The notes under the pieces: model-generated
What the model was told of the DNA's origin: nothing
Database searches by the model: none
What the model saw: only the letters and a program-made list of their open reading frames with translations
Position numbers and translations under genes: made by a program
In this document: positions 23,028 through 33,249 of the stretch, in pieces
Layout: every line of letters starts with the position of its first letter
Position numbering within the stretch: the stretch's first letter is position 1
DNA from: Mycobacterium gallinarum
GTDB taxonomy: Bacteria > Actinomycetota > Actinomycetes > Mycobacteriales > Mycobacteriaceae
Direction of reading: 5' to 3'
NCBI RefSeq assembly: GCF_010726765.1
Contig: NZ_AP022601.1
Span: forward strand, 2,046,001 to 2,110,000
DNA: 64,000 bases

Positions 23028-24736
23028 GTCCGAAACTGCCAAAACCACCGAATATGGCCGAGGTCGCGGCCGGCCAAGGCGACGCCATCGATTCGCGCTA
23101 TCACCCATCAGCCGCGGTGCGCCGGCAGCTGAACAAGGTGTTTCCCACCCACTGGTCGTTCCTGCTGGGTGAAATCGCGCTGTACAGCTTCATCGTCCTG
23201 TTGCTCACCGGCGTGTACCTGAGCCTGTTCTTCGATCCGTCGATGGCCGAAATCGTCTACGACGGTGTGTATCAGCCGCTGCGCGGTATCGAGATGTCGA
23301 AGGCCTACGCGTCGACACTCGACATCAGCTTCGAAGTGCGCGGCGGGCTGTTCGTCCGCCAGGTCCACCACTGGGCGGCGCTGCTGTTCGCCGCGTCGAT
23401 CATGGTGCACCTCGCCCGCATCTTCTTCACCGGCGCATTCCGCCGTCCCCGCGAGGCCAACTGGGTCATCGGCTCCCTGCTGCTGATTCTGGCGATGTTC
23501 GAGGGTTATTTCGGCTACTCACTGCCCGACGACCTGCTGTCCGGCATCGGCCTGCGGGCGGCCATGAGCTCCATCACCCTCGGCATGCCGGTGATCGGAA
23601 CATGGCTGCACTGGGCACTCTTCGGCGGCGACTTCCCATGCGGCGGTGTGGGGTACCAGTGCGCGCAAGACGGCTACTGGATCCCGCGAATGTACTCACT
23701 GCACATCCTGTTGATTCCCGGGATCATTTTGGCGCTCATCGGGATTCACCTCGCGCTGGTGTGGTTCCAGAAGCACACCCAGTTCCCAGGTCCAGGACGG
23801 ACCGAGTCGAACGTCGTCGGTGTACGGGTCATGCCGGTGTTCGCGGTGAAGTCCGGTGCGTTTTTCGCGATGACGACCGGCATCCTTGGCCTGATGGGCG
23901 GCTTGCTGCAGATCAACCCGATCTGGCAATTAGGCCCCTACAGGCCGTCGCATGTGTCGGCAGGCAGCCAGCCGGACTTCTACATGATGTGGACGGAGGG
24001 CCTGGCACGCATCTTCCCGGCCTGGGAGTTGTACTTCCTCGGTCACACCGTGCCCGCGCCGGTCTGGGTGGCGCTGATCATGGGCCTGATCTTCATGCTG
24101 TTGCCCGCCTGGCCGTTCCTCGAGAAGAGGTTCACTGGCGACAAGGCTCATCACAATCTGCTGCAGCGCCCCCGAGATGCACCGGTGCGCACCGCAATCG
24201 GCGCCATGGCGATCGCGTTCTACATGGTGCTGACGCTGTCGGCCATGAACGACGTCATCGCGCTGAAGTTCCACATCTCGCTCAACGCGACGACGTGGAT
24301 CGGCCGCATCGGCATGGTGGTCCTGCCGGCGATCGTGTACTACATCGCCTACCGCTGGGCCATCGGGCTGCAGCGCAGCGACCGCGCGGTGCTCGAGCAC
24401 GGCATCGAGACCGGCATCATCAAGCGGCTGCCCCACGGCGCTTACATCGAGCTGCATCAGCCGCTCGGCCCCGTCGACGACCATGGTCATCCAATTCCGT
24501 TGGAGTACCAGGGCGCAGCGGTTCCAAAGCGGATGAACAAGCTCGGCTTCGCTGGCGCTCCGGGCAGCGGCAGCTTCCTCAAGGGAGATCCGCTGTCGGA
24601 AAACGACGCTCTCGTCGAGGCCGAGCACACGGCTCACCGCAGGGCGCTCACCGCATTGCGCGAGCACCAGGACCGCAACGGCTCGTCCAACGGCTCGTCG
24701 AACGGCTCGTCGAACGGGTCCAACGGGCACCACTGA
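23024..24736 (+). CDS. qcrB: Cytochrome b subunit QcrB with an unusual Cys-x6-Cys insertion
   Basis: This 570-residue cytochrome b carries the low- and high-potential hemes and the menaquinol sites, and is the target of imidazopyridine-type inhibitors in M. tuberculosis. Paired heme histidines ([36 protein letters not shown]) and the Qp-site region [10 protein letters not shown] are present. The start is TTG 23024, overlapping the qcrA stop. Between FGGDFP and IPRMY the protein has 14 residues (206-219) with Cys206 and Cys213, where the M. tuberculosis and M. smegmatis proteins, as I recall them, have about 4. The C-terminus ends in NGSS repeats. Confidence 0.95.
   Translation: MSPKLPKPPNMAEVAAGQGDAIDSRYHPSAAVRRQLNKVFPTHWSFLLGEIALYSFIVLLLTGVYLSLFFDPSMAEIVYDGVYQPLRGIEMSKAYASTLDISFEVRGGLFVRQVHHWAALLFAASIMVHLARIFFTGAFRRPREANWVIGSLLLILAMFEGYFGYSLPDDLLSGIGLRAAMSSITLGMPVIGTWLHWALFGGDFPCGGVGYQCAQDGYWIPRMYSLHILLIPGIILALIGIHLALVWFQKHTQFPGPGRTESNVVGVRVMPVFAVKSGAFFAMTTGILGLMGGLLQINPIWQLGPYRPSHVSAGSQPDFYMMWTEGLARIFPAWELYFLGHTVPAPVWVALIMGLIFMLLPAWPFLEKRFTGDKAHHNLLQRPRDAPVRTAIGAMAIAFYMVLTLSAMNDVIALKFHISLNATTWIGRIGMVVLPAIVYYIAYRWAIGLQRSDRAVLEHGIETGIIKRLPHGAYIELHQPLGPVDDHGHPIPLEYQGAAVPKRMNKLGFAGAPGSGSFLKGDPLSENDALVEAEHTAHRRALTALREHQDRNGSSNGSSNGSSNGSNGHH
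24677..24721 (+). repeat. 12-base tandem repeat coding for NGSS units at the QcrB C-terminus
   Basis: Three near-identical copies of AACGGCTCGTCG and a shortened fourth encode Asn-Gly-Ser-Ser repeats, a flexible cytosolic tail. Copy number may vary between strains by slippage. Confidence 0.8.
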
Positions 24737-24761
24737 GCTCTCGCCGTCCAGCAGAGCGCGT
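24737..24761. repeat. 25-base direct repeat, copy 1 (directly after the qcrB stop)
   Basis: These 25 bases are identical to 24912-24936, which is coding sequence at the 3' end of the Rv2197c-like gene. Copy 1 begins at the base after the qcrB TGA and is non-coding. The 150 bases between the copies are not repeated. Confidence 0.9.
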
Positions 24762-24874
24762 GATGGCCGGTACTGGTGAACGCTGTCTACGAAATGCAGA
24801 CGTCTACTCGTGCTTCTGCTGCAGAACGTCGATAGCGATGCGGAGCGGTGACCCGCGGCGGTGAAATCGCCGGT

Positions 24875-24899
24875 GTCCGGGGTCAATTGGCCCCCGGAC
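24875..24899. terminator. Hairpin between convergent qcrB and the Rv2197c-like gene
   Basis: GTCCGGGG (24875-24882) pairs perfectly with CCCCGGAC (24892-24899) around a 9-base loop. There is no U-run, as is usual for mycobacterial terminators. It is symmetric, so it could stop transcription from both sides. Confidence 0.6.
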
Positions 24900-24905
24900 C
24901 GGGAG

Positions 24906-25607
24906 TTACGCGCTCTCGCCGTCCAGCAGAGCGCGTAACTCGCGCAGGTAGAACCATGGAATCGCCGGCATTGCCAGCGTGACAAGCCCGCTCAGCACGA
25001 AGAAAACCCATGCGGCGGTGTCGCTTTCGATGGCCATCAAGTAGGTCGCCACGCCGATGACGACCATGGCGATGCCGATGGCGCACGCGATCAGGACAGC
25101 GCAACGCAGCCACACCTGGTCGATGGCCGCCACCAGCGGAGCCGGCAGTGACGTGCTGTGCGTGACCGCAGCCGCATAACCCGGGCCGTTGTGGATGCGG
25201 CCCACCGGTGCCCCGGAGATCCGCAGCCTCTCACTGCGCGTCGCGTCACCGCGGCCGAGGTCCTGGCGGCCGGGAGCCGGTCGCGACGCGTCACGGGCGG
25301 GCGGTTCGGCGTCGGACATCGCGTCGCGGCGCGCGCGGATCAGCAGCGGCACCGCGCCGATGATCACCGCGGCGGAGACCGCGATCACGACGTAGAGCAG
25401 CCACGGGGTGCCCGAACTGTCCGACGACTCCTGCTGGCCGCTGCCCAGATCGACGAGGGCCACGACGGCCGCGACAGCCGTGCCCAGCGCGATGAGCCAT
25501 ATGACCGCACAGGCGCCCAGCAGGATGCGGTCGGTGCGATCGAACTCGCCGGGCTCGAGGTTGGGGCGCGCATGCAGGCTCCCCACGGGATCAGTGGCGT
25601 AAGGCAT
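24906..25607 (-). CDS. Conserved membrane protein (DUF2561-type, Rv2197c-like)
   Basis: This 233-residue protein has four predicted membrane segments: LLGACAVIWLIALGTAVAAV (about 29-48), LLYVVIAVSAAVIIGAVPLL (about 70-89), and two near 168-190 and 200-218. A hydrophilic Arg/Pro-rich loop separates the two pairs. It resembles Rv2197c; no function is known. It is coupled to mmpS3, whose TGA shares a base with this ATG. It lies convergent to qcrB, with a hairpin and a duplicated 25-base copy of its own 3' end in between. Confidence 0.82.
   Translation of the reverse strand: MPYATDPVGSLHARPNLEPGEFDRTDRILLGACAVIWLIALGTAVAAVVALVDLGSGQQESSDSSGTPWLLYVVIAVSAAVIIGAVPLLIRARRDAMSDAEPPARDASRPAPGRQDLGRGDATRSERLRISGAPVGRIHNGPGYAAAVTHSTSLPAPLVAAIDQVWLRCAVLIACAIGIAMVVIGVATYLMAIESDTAAWVFFVLSGLVTLAMPAIPWFYLRELRALLDGESA
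24912..24936. repeat. 25-base direct repeat, copy 2 (3' end of the Rv2197c-like gene)
   Basis: This is the coding copy; it covers the last codons of the membrane-protein gene. It is identical to 24737-24761. Confidence 0.9.
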
Positions 25608-26434
25608 CAGCAGGCTGTCTGTGCGGAGTTATTGGTGTTGGACGACAACACGGTGCCGTCGCTCGTGGTGATCGAGCAGTTGAGCCTGCTCACGAGGAAC
25701 AGGCTGGACGCCTGGACCGAGCCCACCTCGGACTGTGAGATCGGTGTCACGGTGAGCGACCACGGGATGTAGACGTTGCGCTGGGTGCGACTGCGGCCGG
25801 AAGCGTCGATATAGGTCACCGTGATGATGTCCCCCGGCGCCTTGGTCCCCGTGACCGAGTATGTGACCTGACGTGGTCCAGCGCGGGTGGTGGTCGGTGG
25901 CGGCGGCGGCGCGGTCTCAGGAGGCGGCGGAGGCGGCTCCGCGGGTGGCGGGGGCGGCGGGGCCGGCTCCTGGGTGACCGTCACGGTCTCCGGCGGCGGG
26001 GGCGGCTCGCTCGGCGGCGGCGGTGGCGGCGGAGGCGGAGGCGGAGTGGTGGTGGTGATCTCGTCCTGCACCGGCGGCGGAGGCGGTGTGGTCGTCGAGG
26101 TTTCGGGCTGCGAGAGGTTGTCGGTGTCGGTCCGGGTCACCAGGACGGACACGGAGACGACCAGCGCGATGGCGGCGACGATGGCCACCACCCCGACGAC
26201 CCACGGCCACCTCGGCGGCTCAGCAGGATCCAGCCGGTCGCCCGGCTCGTAGGTGTCGTAGTCGTACAGGCCGGAATCGGCGGGCACGTAGGGGCCGCTG
26301 GAGAATTGTTCGGACTCAGGAGCCGAGTAGGCCTGCGAGTAGGCGTCGGTCTCACTGCTCTCCGGCCCGCTGGGGCTGCTGCCCTGACCAGGAAGATCGT
26401 CCCCTTCGTGATCCGGGGGGTTCGGCCCGCTCAT
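25607..26434 (-). CDS. mmpS3: MmpS3 membrane protein with a long polyproline linker
   Basis: This 275-residue protein has an acidic Ser/Tyr-rich cytosolic N-terminus (about 1-75), one membrane span ([22 protein letters not shown], about 78-99), a Thr/Pro linker with runs of five to eleven prolines (about 115-185), and a C-terminal MmpS-type beta domain (about 190-275). The C-terminal domain contains one Cys near the middle and one as the last residue. It resembles Rv2198c; unlike other mmpS genes it has no adjacent mmpL. Regulation is unknown; GATAAT lies about 80 bases upstream. Confidence 0.88.
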   Translation of the reverse strand: MSGPNPPDHEGDDLPGQGSSPSGPESSETDAYSQAYSAPESEQFSSGPYVPADSGLYDYDTYEPGDRLDPAEPPRWPWVVGVVAIVAAIALVVSVSVLVTRTDTDNLSQPETSTTTPPPPPVQDEITTTTPPPPPPPPPPPSEPPPPPETVTVTQEPAPPPPPPAEPPPPPPETAPPPPPTTTRAGPRQVTYSVTGTKAPGDIITVTYIDASGRSRTQRNVYIPWSLTVTPISQSEVGSVQASSLFLVSRLNCSITTSDGTVLSSNTNNSAQTAC

Positions 26435-26515
26435 TTACGCCTATCCTTCTCGACTCACACCTGCGGCGTAATCGGCCGCGTGTCCGCGACAAGCGACTGA
26501 CCGTGCCTCGGCAAC

Positions 26516-26521
26516 ATTATC
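26516..26521 (-). promoter_or_regulatory. Possible -10 of mmpS3
   Basis: GATAAT on the minus strand, one base off TATAAT, lies in the 206-base gap between ctaF and mmpS3, about 80 bases before the mmpS3 ATG. No good -35 accompanies it. I see nothing else in this gap. Confidence 0.28.
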
Positions 26522-26640
26522 CAACCACCCGATCCGGATGGATCTCACAGCGCGGATAACGGGCGAAGTAGTGCTCCGATTGTGACCTTGTCCGGGTGCG
26601 ACGTTCGCGACGGCCTGGGCCCACGCGAAGCCGGCGAGCG

Positions 26641-27060
26641 TCAGTGCTTCTCGGCTCCGGTGTAGTACTCGAACACCAGGCCCCCGACCGTCGTCAGCAC
26701 GAAGCAGACGCCGGCCACGATCAGCCATGGGAGCCAGAGCGCGACCCCGACGGCCGTGATCGACGCCGACAGGGCAATGAAGATCGGCCACCAGCTGTGC
26801 GGGCTGAAAAAGCCCAGCTCGCCTGCGCCGTCACTGACCTCGGCGTCCTCGTAGTCCTCGGGCCTGGTGTCCAGGCGCCGGGCCACGAACCGGAAGAACG
26901 TACCGGTGATCAGGGTCAGGCCCGCCGTCAGAATCAGCGCGGTGGTACCGGCCCACTCAACGCCGCCGTACTGGAACATCGCCGTCAGCACGCCGTAGAC
27001 AACCGCAGACAGGACGAAGAATCCGGTCAGGAACTCGAACAGCCTGGCTTCGATATGCAT
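26641..27060 (-). CDS. ctaF: Cytochrome c oxidase subunit IV CtaF (actinobacterial type)
   Basis: This 139-residue protein has four membrane segments in two pairs, with the conserved acidic middle part [27 protein letters not shown]. It is the actinobacterial subunit IV of the aa3 oxidase (Rv2199c), a small subunit at the supercomplex interface. It follows ctaC after 15 bases on the same strand, so they form an operon that may continue to mmpS3 and the Rv2197c-like gene. Confidence 0.93.
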   Translation of the reverse strand: MHIEARLFEFLTGFFVLSAVVYGVLTAMFQYGGVEWAGTTALILTAGLTLITGTFFRFVARRLDTRPEDYEDAEVSDGAGELGFFSPHSWWPIFIALSASITAVGVALWLPWLIVAGVCFVLTTVGGLVFEYYTGAEKH

Positions 27061-27075
27061 GTGGTGTCCCTACCC

Positions 27076-28131
27076 CTACTTGCTGGCCTGCGTTAGCTCG
27101 GGTGCCTGCTCACCGCGGCGGGTGTCGAACGGCTTTGTGGTGACCGCCAGGGGTTCCTGGTTGATCGCCTGCAGCGCCTCGGCGTTGGTCTTGCCGTCGA
27201 CACGCTGCTCCAGGTATGCCTTGAAGTCGTTGGGCGACACCACTCGCAGCTCGAAGTTCATCATCGAGTGATAGGTGCCGCACATCTCCGTGCACCGGCC
27301 GACGAACGCACCGTTTTGGTTGATCTCGCTGATTTGGAAGATGTTGTCGGAGTTGTTCGCCTCGGGATTGGGCATCACGTCGCGCTTGAACAGGAACTCC
27401 GGCACCCAGAAGCCGTGAATGACGTCCGCGGATGCGATCTGGAACTCGATGCGCTTACCGGACGGCACCACCAGAACCGGGATCTCGGTGGACGACCCCA
27501 GCGTCTCGACATCGTTGAAGTTCAGGTACGTGCGGTCCTCGGGGTTCTTGCCCGCGATGGCGCCGAACTCGCCGCCGTGCGAACCGGCTTCGCCGCCTTC
27601 CGGGCTCTCCAGCCCTTCAGGCCCCGAGGCGAGCGCTTCCTTGCGCTCCGGGTCGGCGCCTTCGTAGCTGAAGGTACCGTCCGCGTAGTCGACCTTCTGA
27701 TAGCCGAACTTCCAGTTCCACTGGAAGGCGGTGACGTCGATGACGACCTCGGGATTGGGCTCCTTTTGCAGCATCCGTTCCTGCACCACGACGGTGAAGT
27801 AGAACAGCACCGAGATGATCAGGAAGGGCACCACGGTCAGCACCAGCTCCAGCGGCATGTTGTAGCCGAACTGGCGCGGCAGCTCGGTGTCGCCCTTCTT
27901 GTGCCGGTGAAACGCCGAAGTCCAGAAGATCAGGCCCCACACGATCACGCCGACGACCAGCGAGGCGATCACGGAGCCGATCCACAGCTCGCGGTTCAGA
28001 TGCGCCTCGGGGGTGATGCCGCGGGGCCAGCCGAGGCCGAGAACCGTAGACCAGTCACACCCGCTGAGCAGCACCGTCATGCTGCCGAGGACGACTGACA
28101 ACGCCACCACCTTCACACCGCGAGGTGTCAC
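27076..28131 (-). CDS. ctaC: Cytochrome c oxidase subunit II CtaC (CuA lipoprotein)
   Basis: This 351-residue subunit II has a lipoprotein signal ([20 protein letters not shown], lipobox LSGC near residue 23) and two membrane segments. The CuA domain carries the ligands in DVIHGFW and [14 protein letters not shown]. An extracytoplasmic insertion (about residues 150-190, rich in Glu and Gly) is actinobacterial and contacts QcrC in known supercomplex structures. GTG 28131 is chosen because AGGAGG lies 7 bases upstream; the frame is open to 28209. It is divergent from asnB and followed by ctaF. Confidence 0.95.
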   Translation of the reverse strand: MTPRGVKVVALSVVLGSMTVLLSGCDWSTVLGLGWPRGITPEAHLNRELWIGSVIASLVVGVIVWGLIFWTSAFHRHKKGDTELPRQFGYNMPLELVLTVVPFLIISVLFYFTVVVQERMLQKEPNPEVVIDVTAFQWNWKFGYQKVDYADGTFSYEGADPERKEALASGPEGLESPEGGEAGSHGGEFGAIAGKNPEDRTYLNFNDVETLGSSTEIPVLVVPSGKRIEFQIASADVIHGFWVPEFLFKRDVMPNPEANNSDNIFQISEINQNGAFVGRCTEMCGTYHSMMNFELRVVSPNDFKAYLEQRVDGKTNAEALQAINQEPLAVTTKPFDTRRGEQAPELTQASK

Positions 28132-28166
28132 GCTGGCGCCTCCTAGAAGTCGGAACAGAAAGCCGA

Positions 28167-28172
28167 ATACTA
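28167..28172 (-). promoter_or_regulatory. Possible -10 of ctaC-ctaF
   Basis: TAGTAT on the minus strand lies 35 bases before the ctaC GTG. It would give a leader of about 28 bases that carries the AGGAGG site. The -35 is not convincing. Confidence 0.35.
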
Positions 28173-28202
28173 CGCAGCGTAGACCACCTCCGGACGCAGG
28201 TC

Positions 28203-28230
28203 TCGACACAGGTCAGTCATTAGGCATACT
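28203..28230 (+). promoter_or_regulatory. Sigma-A-like promoter of asnB (leaderless candidate)
   Basis: TCGACA (28203-28208, five of six bases of TTGACA) and CATACT (28225-28230) are separated by 16 bases. The -10 ends 6 bases before GTG 28237. This is the best complete promoter in the window. Confidence 0.55.
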
Positions 28231-28236
28231 GGCGCG

Positions 28237-30180
28237 GTGTGCGGACTGCTGGCCCTGGTAACCGACCCGTCCGCCGAGGTATCCGGCGACCTTGTCGCCG
28301 CGGTGTCGGGCGCGTCGCACCTGATGCGTCATCGCGGCCCTGACGAACCCGGTACGTGGTCCGACGACGCCGCGCACCCCACCACGGTGCTCGGGTTCAA
28401 CCGGCTGTCGATCATCGACATCGCCCACAGCCACCAGCCGCTGCGCTGGGGCCCGCCGGAGTCCCCGGACCGGTATGTCCTGGTGTTCAACGGTGAGATC
28501 TACAACTACCTCGAGTTGCGGGAGCAACTACGCACCGAGCACGGCGCCGTGTTCGCCACCGACGGCGACAGCGAGGCGATCGTCGCCGCCTATCACTACT
28601 GGGGCACCGAAGCGCTGACCCGGCTTCGCGGTATGTTCGCCTTTGCGCTGTGGGACACCGTCGAGGGCGAATTATTCTGTGCCCGCGACCCTTTCGGCAT
28701 CAAGCCGCTGTACATGGCGACCGGTGGGGGCGGCACCGTATTCGGTAGCGAAAAGAAGTGTCTGCTGGATCTCGCCGGGGTCGTCGGTATCGATCTCGGT
28801 ATCGACGAACGTGCCGTGCAGCACTACACCGTGCTGCAGTACGTGCCGGAACCCGAGACGCTGCACCGAGGTGTGCGCAGGCTCGAATCAGGCAGTTATG
28901 CCCGCGTGCGCCCCGGTAACCCTCCCGAGGTCACCCGGTACTTCACGCCGCGGTTCTCTGCGGTCGGGTTCACGTCCGGCGACGAACGCGCACGCTACGA
29001 CGAGATCACCGCCGTCCTGGAGGACTCGGTCGCCAAGCACATGCGCGCGGACGTCACAGTGGGCGCGTTCCTATCCGGCGGGATCGACTCGACGGCGATC
29101 GCGGCGTTGGCCATGCGGCACAACCCGCGGCTGATCACGTTCACGACGGGGTTCGAACGCGAGGGCTACTCGGAGGTCGACGTCGCCGTTGCCTCGGCCG
29201 AAGCCATCGGCGCGCGACACGTCACCAAGGTGGTCAGTCAGGCGGAGTTCGTCGCGGCGCTACCCGAAATCGTGTGGTATCTGGACGAACCCGTCGCCGA
29301 CCCAGCGTTGGTCCCGCTGTTCTTCATTGCCCGCGAGGCCCGTAAGCACGTCAAGGTCGTGCTGTCCGGTGAGGGCGCCGACGAACTGTTCGGTGGCTAC
29401 ACCATCTACCGGGAACCGTTGTCGCTGCGCCCATTTGACTATCTGCCACGACCGGTGCGACGGTCGCTCGGCCGCGCGTCGCGACCGCTGCCCGACCGCA
29501 TGCGCGGGAAAAGCCTGCTGCACCGGGGATCGCTCACGCTCGAGGAGCGCTACTACGGCAACGCGCGTAGCTTCTCGGACGCACAACTGCGCGCGGTCCT
29601 TCCCGGCTTCCGCCAGGAATGGACGCACACGGACGTCACCGCGCCGGTGTACTCGGCATCCGACGGCTGGGATCCGGTGGCGCGTATGCAGCACATCGAT
29701 CTGTTCACGTGGCTGCGTGGCGACATCTTGGTCAAGGCCGACAAGATGACGATGGCCAACTCGCTGGAGTTACGGGTGCCGTTCCTGGACCCAGAGGTCT
29801 TCGCGGTGGCGTCGCGCCTTCCGCTGGACCAGAAAATCACCCGAACCACCACCAAGTTCGCGCTGCGCCGCGCACTGGAACCGATCGTGCCCGCGCACGT
29901 GCTCAACCGGCCGAAGCTCGGCTTCCCGGTACCGATCCGGCACTGGCTGCAGGCAGGCGAGCTGCAGGACTGGGCATATCGGACGGTCGCGACGTCAGGG
30001 GCAGGCGAGCTTGTCGATCTCTCGGCGGTCACGCGGATGCTCGACGAACACCGAAGCGGCACAAGCGATCACAGCCGACGGCTGTGGACCGTGCTGATCT
30101 TCATGCTGTGGCACGCCATCTTCGTCGAGCACAGTGTGACCCCGCAGATCAGCGAGCCGACCTACCCCGTCCAGCTGTAA
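28237..30180 (+). CDS. asnB: Glutamine-hydrolysing asparagine synthetase
   Basis: This 647-residue class II amidotransferase makes asparagine from aspartate, ATP and glutamine. The N-terminal glutaminase domain starts Met-Cys-Gly, so Cys2 is the nucleophile after Met removal, and is followed by RHRGPDEPGTW and FNGEIYNYLELR. The C-terminal synthetase domain has the PP-loop FLSGGIDSTAIA (near residue 280) and SGEGADELFGGY. The start is GTG and coding begins almost at the predicted transcription start. In mycobacteria this gene also affects drug and acid tolerance; nothing here shows that. It is convergent with adoK. Confidence 0.95.
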   Translation: MCGLLALVTDPSAEVSGDLVAAVSGASHLMRHRGPDEPGTWSDDAAHPTTVLGFNRLSIIDIAHSHQPLRWGPPESPDRYVLVFNGEIYNYLELREQLRTEHGAVFATDGDSEAIVAAYHYWGTEALTRLRGMFAFALWDTVEGELFCARDPFGIKPLYMATGGGGTVFGSEKKCLLDLAGVVGIDLGIDERAVQHYTVLQYVPEPETLHRGVRRLESGSYARVRPGNPPEVTRYFTPRFSAVGFTSGDERARYDEITAVLEDSVAKHMRADVTVGAFLSGGIDSTAIAALAMRHNPRLITFTTGFEREGYSEVDVAVASAEAIGARHVTKVVSQAEFVAALPEIVWYLDEPVADPALVPLFFIAREARKHVKVVLSGEGADELFGGYTIYREPLSLRPFDYLPRPVRRSLGRASRPLPDRMRGKSLLHRGSLTLEERYYGNARSFSDAQLRAVLPGFRQEWTHTDVTAPVYSASDGWDPVARMQHIDLFTWLRGDILVKADKMTMANSLELRVPFLDPEVFAVASRLPLDQKITRTTTKFALRRALEPIVPAHVLNRPKLGFPVPIRHWLQAGELQDWAYRTVATSGAGELVDLSAVTRMLDEHRSGTSDHSRRLWTVLIFMLWHAIFVEHSVTPQISEPTYPVQL

Positions 30181-30193
30181 GAGGAAGCGACCC

Positions 30194-31212
<1,019 letters not shown>

Positions 31213-31352
31213 TCACACCCTTCATTCATTAAGCCGTCTACATAAACCTTACTCAGTGGGCCTCCGCCCAACGTGCGCTAACCTGCGTACGAGTGCCCGT
31301 TGGGCCACTGTAGACAGACCAATTCCGACGCACACTTCTGGGGAGCAAATAT

Positions 31353-32027
31353 ATGTCGGGTCCGTACCAGCCCGAATACGGCGCTGGACCGGCCGGCCCG
31401 CAAATGTATCCGAACACCGGGCCGCAACCATTTCCCCAACAGCCCTTTGCGGAGCCCTATCCGGAGAATGCGCAGCCGTCGTACCCGGGAATGCTCCCGC
31501 CGCCGGTGCAGTACCCGAAAAAGCGGCGCTGGCCGCTGATCGTGGGCGCGCTGATCGCGGTTATCGTCGTCGCCGCCACTGTGACGGGGATCGTGCTTGC
31601 CACCCGCGGTGGCGACGGGGCTTCGTCGGCTTCGGGCACGTTGTCCGACGAGGCGGCCAAGAACGCGATTCAGCAGTACCTGGATGCGATGACCAACGGC
31701 GACGACGAAACCGTCGCCAGGCACACGTTGTGTGGGATGTTCGACGCGGTCAAGGAGAAGCGCTCCGACTTGGCGCTCGCCAGCCTGGCCAGCGACGCCT
31801 TCCGGCAGCAATACGGGCGCGCCGAGGTGACATCGATCGACAAGATCGTGATGTGGTCGCCCCACCAGGCGCAGGTGCTGTTCACCATGCGCGTCGAGCC
31901 GTCGGGCACCTCGCGCCGTGGCGAACCACGCGCTGAAGGCGAACAGCAGGGCGTGGCCCAACTGCTCGCCCAGGGCGACGAGGTGCTGGTCTGCTCTTAT
32001 CTGCCGCGGACGGCCGGGCAGTACTGA
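31353..32027 (+). CDS. Single-span membrane protein with Pro/Tyr-rich N-terminus (Rv2203-like)
   Basis: This 224-residue protein has an N-terminal 50 residues rich in Pro, Tyr, Gln and Gly (cytosolic), a basic PKKRRWP stop, one membrane helix (LIVGALIAVIVVAATVTGIVLA, about 62-83), and an extracytoplasmic domain of about 135 residues with two Cys. That domain looks like the NTF2-like folds of other mycobacterial exported proteins, which is an inference from its length and helical start (AIQQYLDAMTNGD). The start ATG has GGGGAG 9 bases upstream. It resembles Rv2203; function unknown. The stop is 1 base from the convergent erpA stop. Confidence 0.82.
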   Translation: MSGPYQPEYGAGPAGPQMYPNTGPQPFPQQPFAEPYPENAQPSYPGMLPPPVQYPKKRRWPLIVGALIAVIVVAATVTGIVLATRGGDGASSASGTLSDEAAKNAIQQYLDAMTNGDDETVARHTLCGMFDAVKEKRSDLALASLASDAFRQQYGRAEVTSIDKIVMWSPHQAQVLFTMRVEPSGTSRRGEPRAEGEQQGVAQLLAQGDEVLVCSYLPRTAGQY

Positions 32028-32028
32028 A

Positions 32029-32391
32029 TCAGTTGAACGAATCGCCGCAGGCGCAAGAACCGGTGGCGTTCGGGTTGTCGATGGTGAAACCCTGCTTCTC
32101 GATGGTGTCGACGAAGTCGATGACGGCCCCCTCGACGTAGGGCGCGCTCATCCGGTCGATCGTCAGTGCGACGCCGCCGAACTCGGCGGTCACGTCACCG
32201 TCCAAGGTCCGGTCGTCGAAGAACAGGTTGTAGCGCAACCCGGCGCAGCCACCCGGCTGAACGGCGATACGCAGGGCCAGATCCTCGCGGCCCTCCTGGT
32301 CGAGCAGCGCCTTGGCCTTGGCTGCGGCGGCATCGGTCAACTTCGCGCCATGGGTGGCGGTCCCGGTGGCCGACTCTCCCTGAACAGTCAT
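32029..32391 (-). CDS. erpA: A-type iron-sulfur carrier (HesB/IscA/ErpA family)
   Basis: This 120-residue protein resembles Rv2204c. The three conserved cysteines of A-type carriers are present: one in PGGCAGLRYNL and two in GSCACGDSF near the C-terminus. Such proteins deliver Fe-S clusters to apo-enzymes; clients nearby could include LipA and QcrA, but that is inference. AGGAGA lies 5 bases before the ATG. In M. tuberculosis a glycerate kinase gene (Rv2205c) follows upstream; here only 139 bases separate this gene from the divergent Rv2206-like gene. Confidence 0.9.
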   Translation of the reverse strand: MTVQGESATGTATHGAKLTDAAAAKAKALLDQEGREDLALRIAVQPGGCAGLRYNLFFDDRTLDGDVTAEFGGVALTIDRMSAPYVEGAVIDFVDTIEKQGFTIDNPNATGSCACGDSFN

Positions 32392-32517
32392 TACGTCTCC
32401 TGTAAAGCCTCATCAAATGTGCGGCGTACTAGCTCAACGGTACCTTGTCCCGGCCCTATTCCCGAGTTTGTCCCCAGGTCCCGCCGGGCACGTATGCCGT
32501 CGGATGCGGTCGGAAGT

Positions 32518-32523
32518 TAATCT
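32518..32523 (+). promoter_or_regulatory. -10 element of the Rv2206-like gene (leaderless candidate)
   Basis: TAATCT ends 7 bases before GTG 32531. Confidence 0.42.
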
Positions 32524-32530
32524 GGCAGGC

Positions 32531-33232
32531 GTGAACCTGCTGGGCCGAAAGAAAGACAACTCGCGGATACGAGATTCCAGACAGGAATCCGATGTGTCCG
32601 AAGACACCCCCGAAACCGGCCTCGAGGACACTGCCGCAGGTTCCGGGGAGTCCGGGACCACCGCGCCCAAGGGCCGTCCGACACCCAAGCGCAGCGAGGC
32701 CACCCGCAAGCGCGGGCCGGTGGCGCCCGCCCCGATGACCGCCGCCGAGGCGCGCAAACGCCGCAAGGAAGCGCGCACCAAGCTGAGCAAGGACGAGCGC
32801 AAGGCCGAGAAGCTCACGCGCCGCGCCGACATGGCTGAGCGCCGCGAGAAGATGATGGCCGGCGACGACGCCTACCTGCTGCCCCGCGACAAGGGTCCGG
32901 TCCGCCGGTATGTCCGCGACATCGTCGACTCGCGCCGCAACGTGCTGGGCCTGTTCATGCCTGCCGCGCTCGCGCTGATCTTCGTGATGCTCTCGGTGCC
33001 GTCGGTCCAGGTGCAGCAGCTTGTCTCCCCCGCGATGCTGGTGCTGGTCCTCATCATGGTGATCGACGGATTCATCCTGGGCCGCAAGGCCAACAGGTTG
33101 GTGGACGCAAGGTTCCCCGAGAACACCGAATCCGGTTGGAAATTAGGCTTTTACGCGGCCAGCCGCGCTTCGCAGCTGCGCCGCATGCGCGCACCCCGGC
33201 CGCAGGTGGAACGCGGCGCACGTGTCAGTTGA
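32531..33232 (+). CDS. DUF3043 membrane protein (Rv2206-like)
   Basis: This 233-residue protein has a long charged N-terminal half (about 1-135) very rich in Lys, Arg and Glu and probably coiled coil around EARKRRKEARTKLSKDERK. The conserved RYVRDIVDSRRNVLGLFMP precedes two membrane helices (about 145-165 and 172-190) and a basic tail. The function is unknown. GTG 32531 gives the family length and has a -10 just upstream. Its stop is 17 bases from the chosen cobU start, so it may lead the cobalamin operon. Confidence 0.82.
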   Translation: MNLLGRKKDNSRIRDSRQESDVSEDTPETGLEDTAAGSGESGTTAPKGRPTPKRSEATRKRGPVAPAPMTAAEARKRRKEARTKLSKDERKAEKLTRRADMAERREKMMAGDDAYLLPRDKGPVRRYVRDIVDSRRNVLGLFMPAALALIFVMLSVPSVQVQQLVSPAMLVLVLIMVIDGFILGRKANRLVDARFPENTESGWKLGFYAASRASQLRRMRAPRPQVERGARVS

Positions 33233-33249
33233 CGGAACCTGACACCCTG

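Noticed and set aside
25887..26252. Gly/Val-rich plus-strand frame opposite mmpS3
   Set aside because: It is merely the complement of the polyproline linker, since CCG repeats read as CGG; no start signal or homology is apparent.
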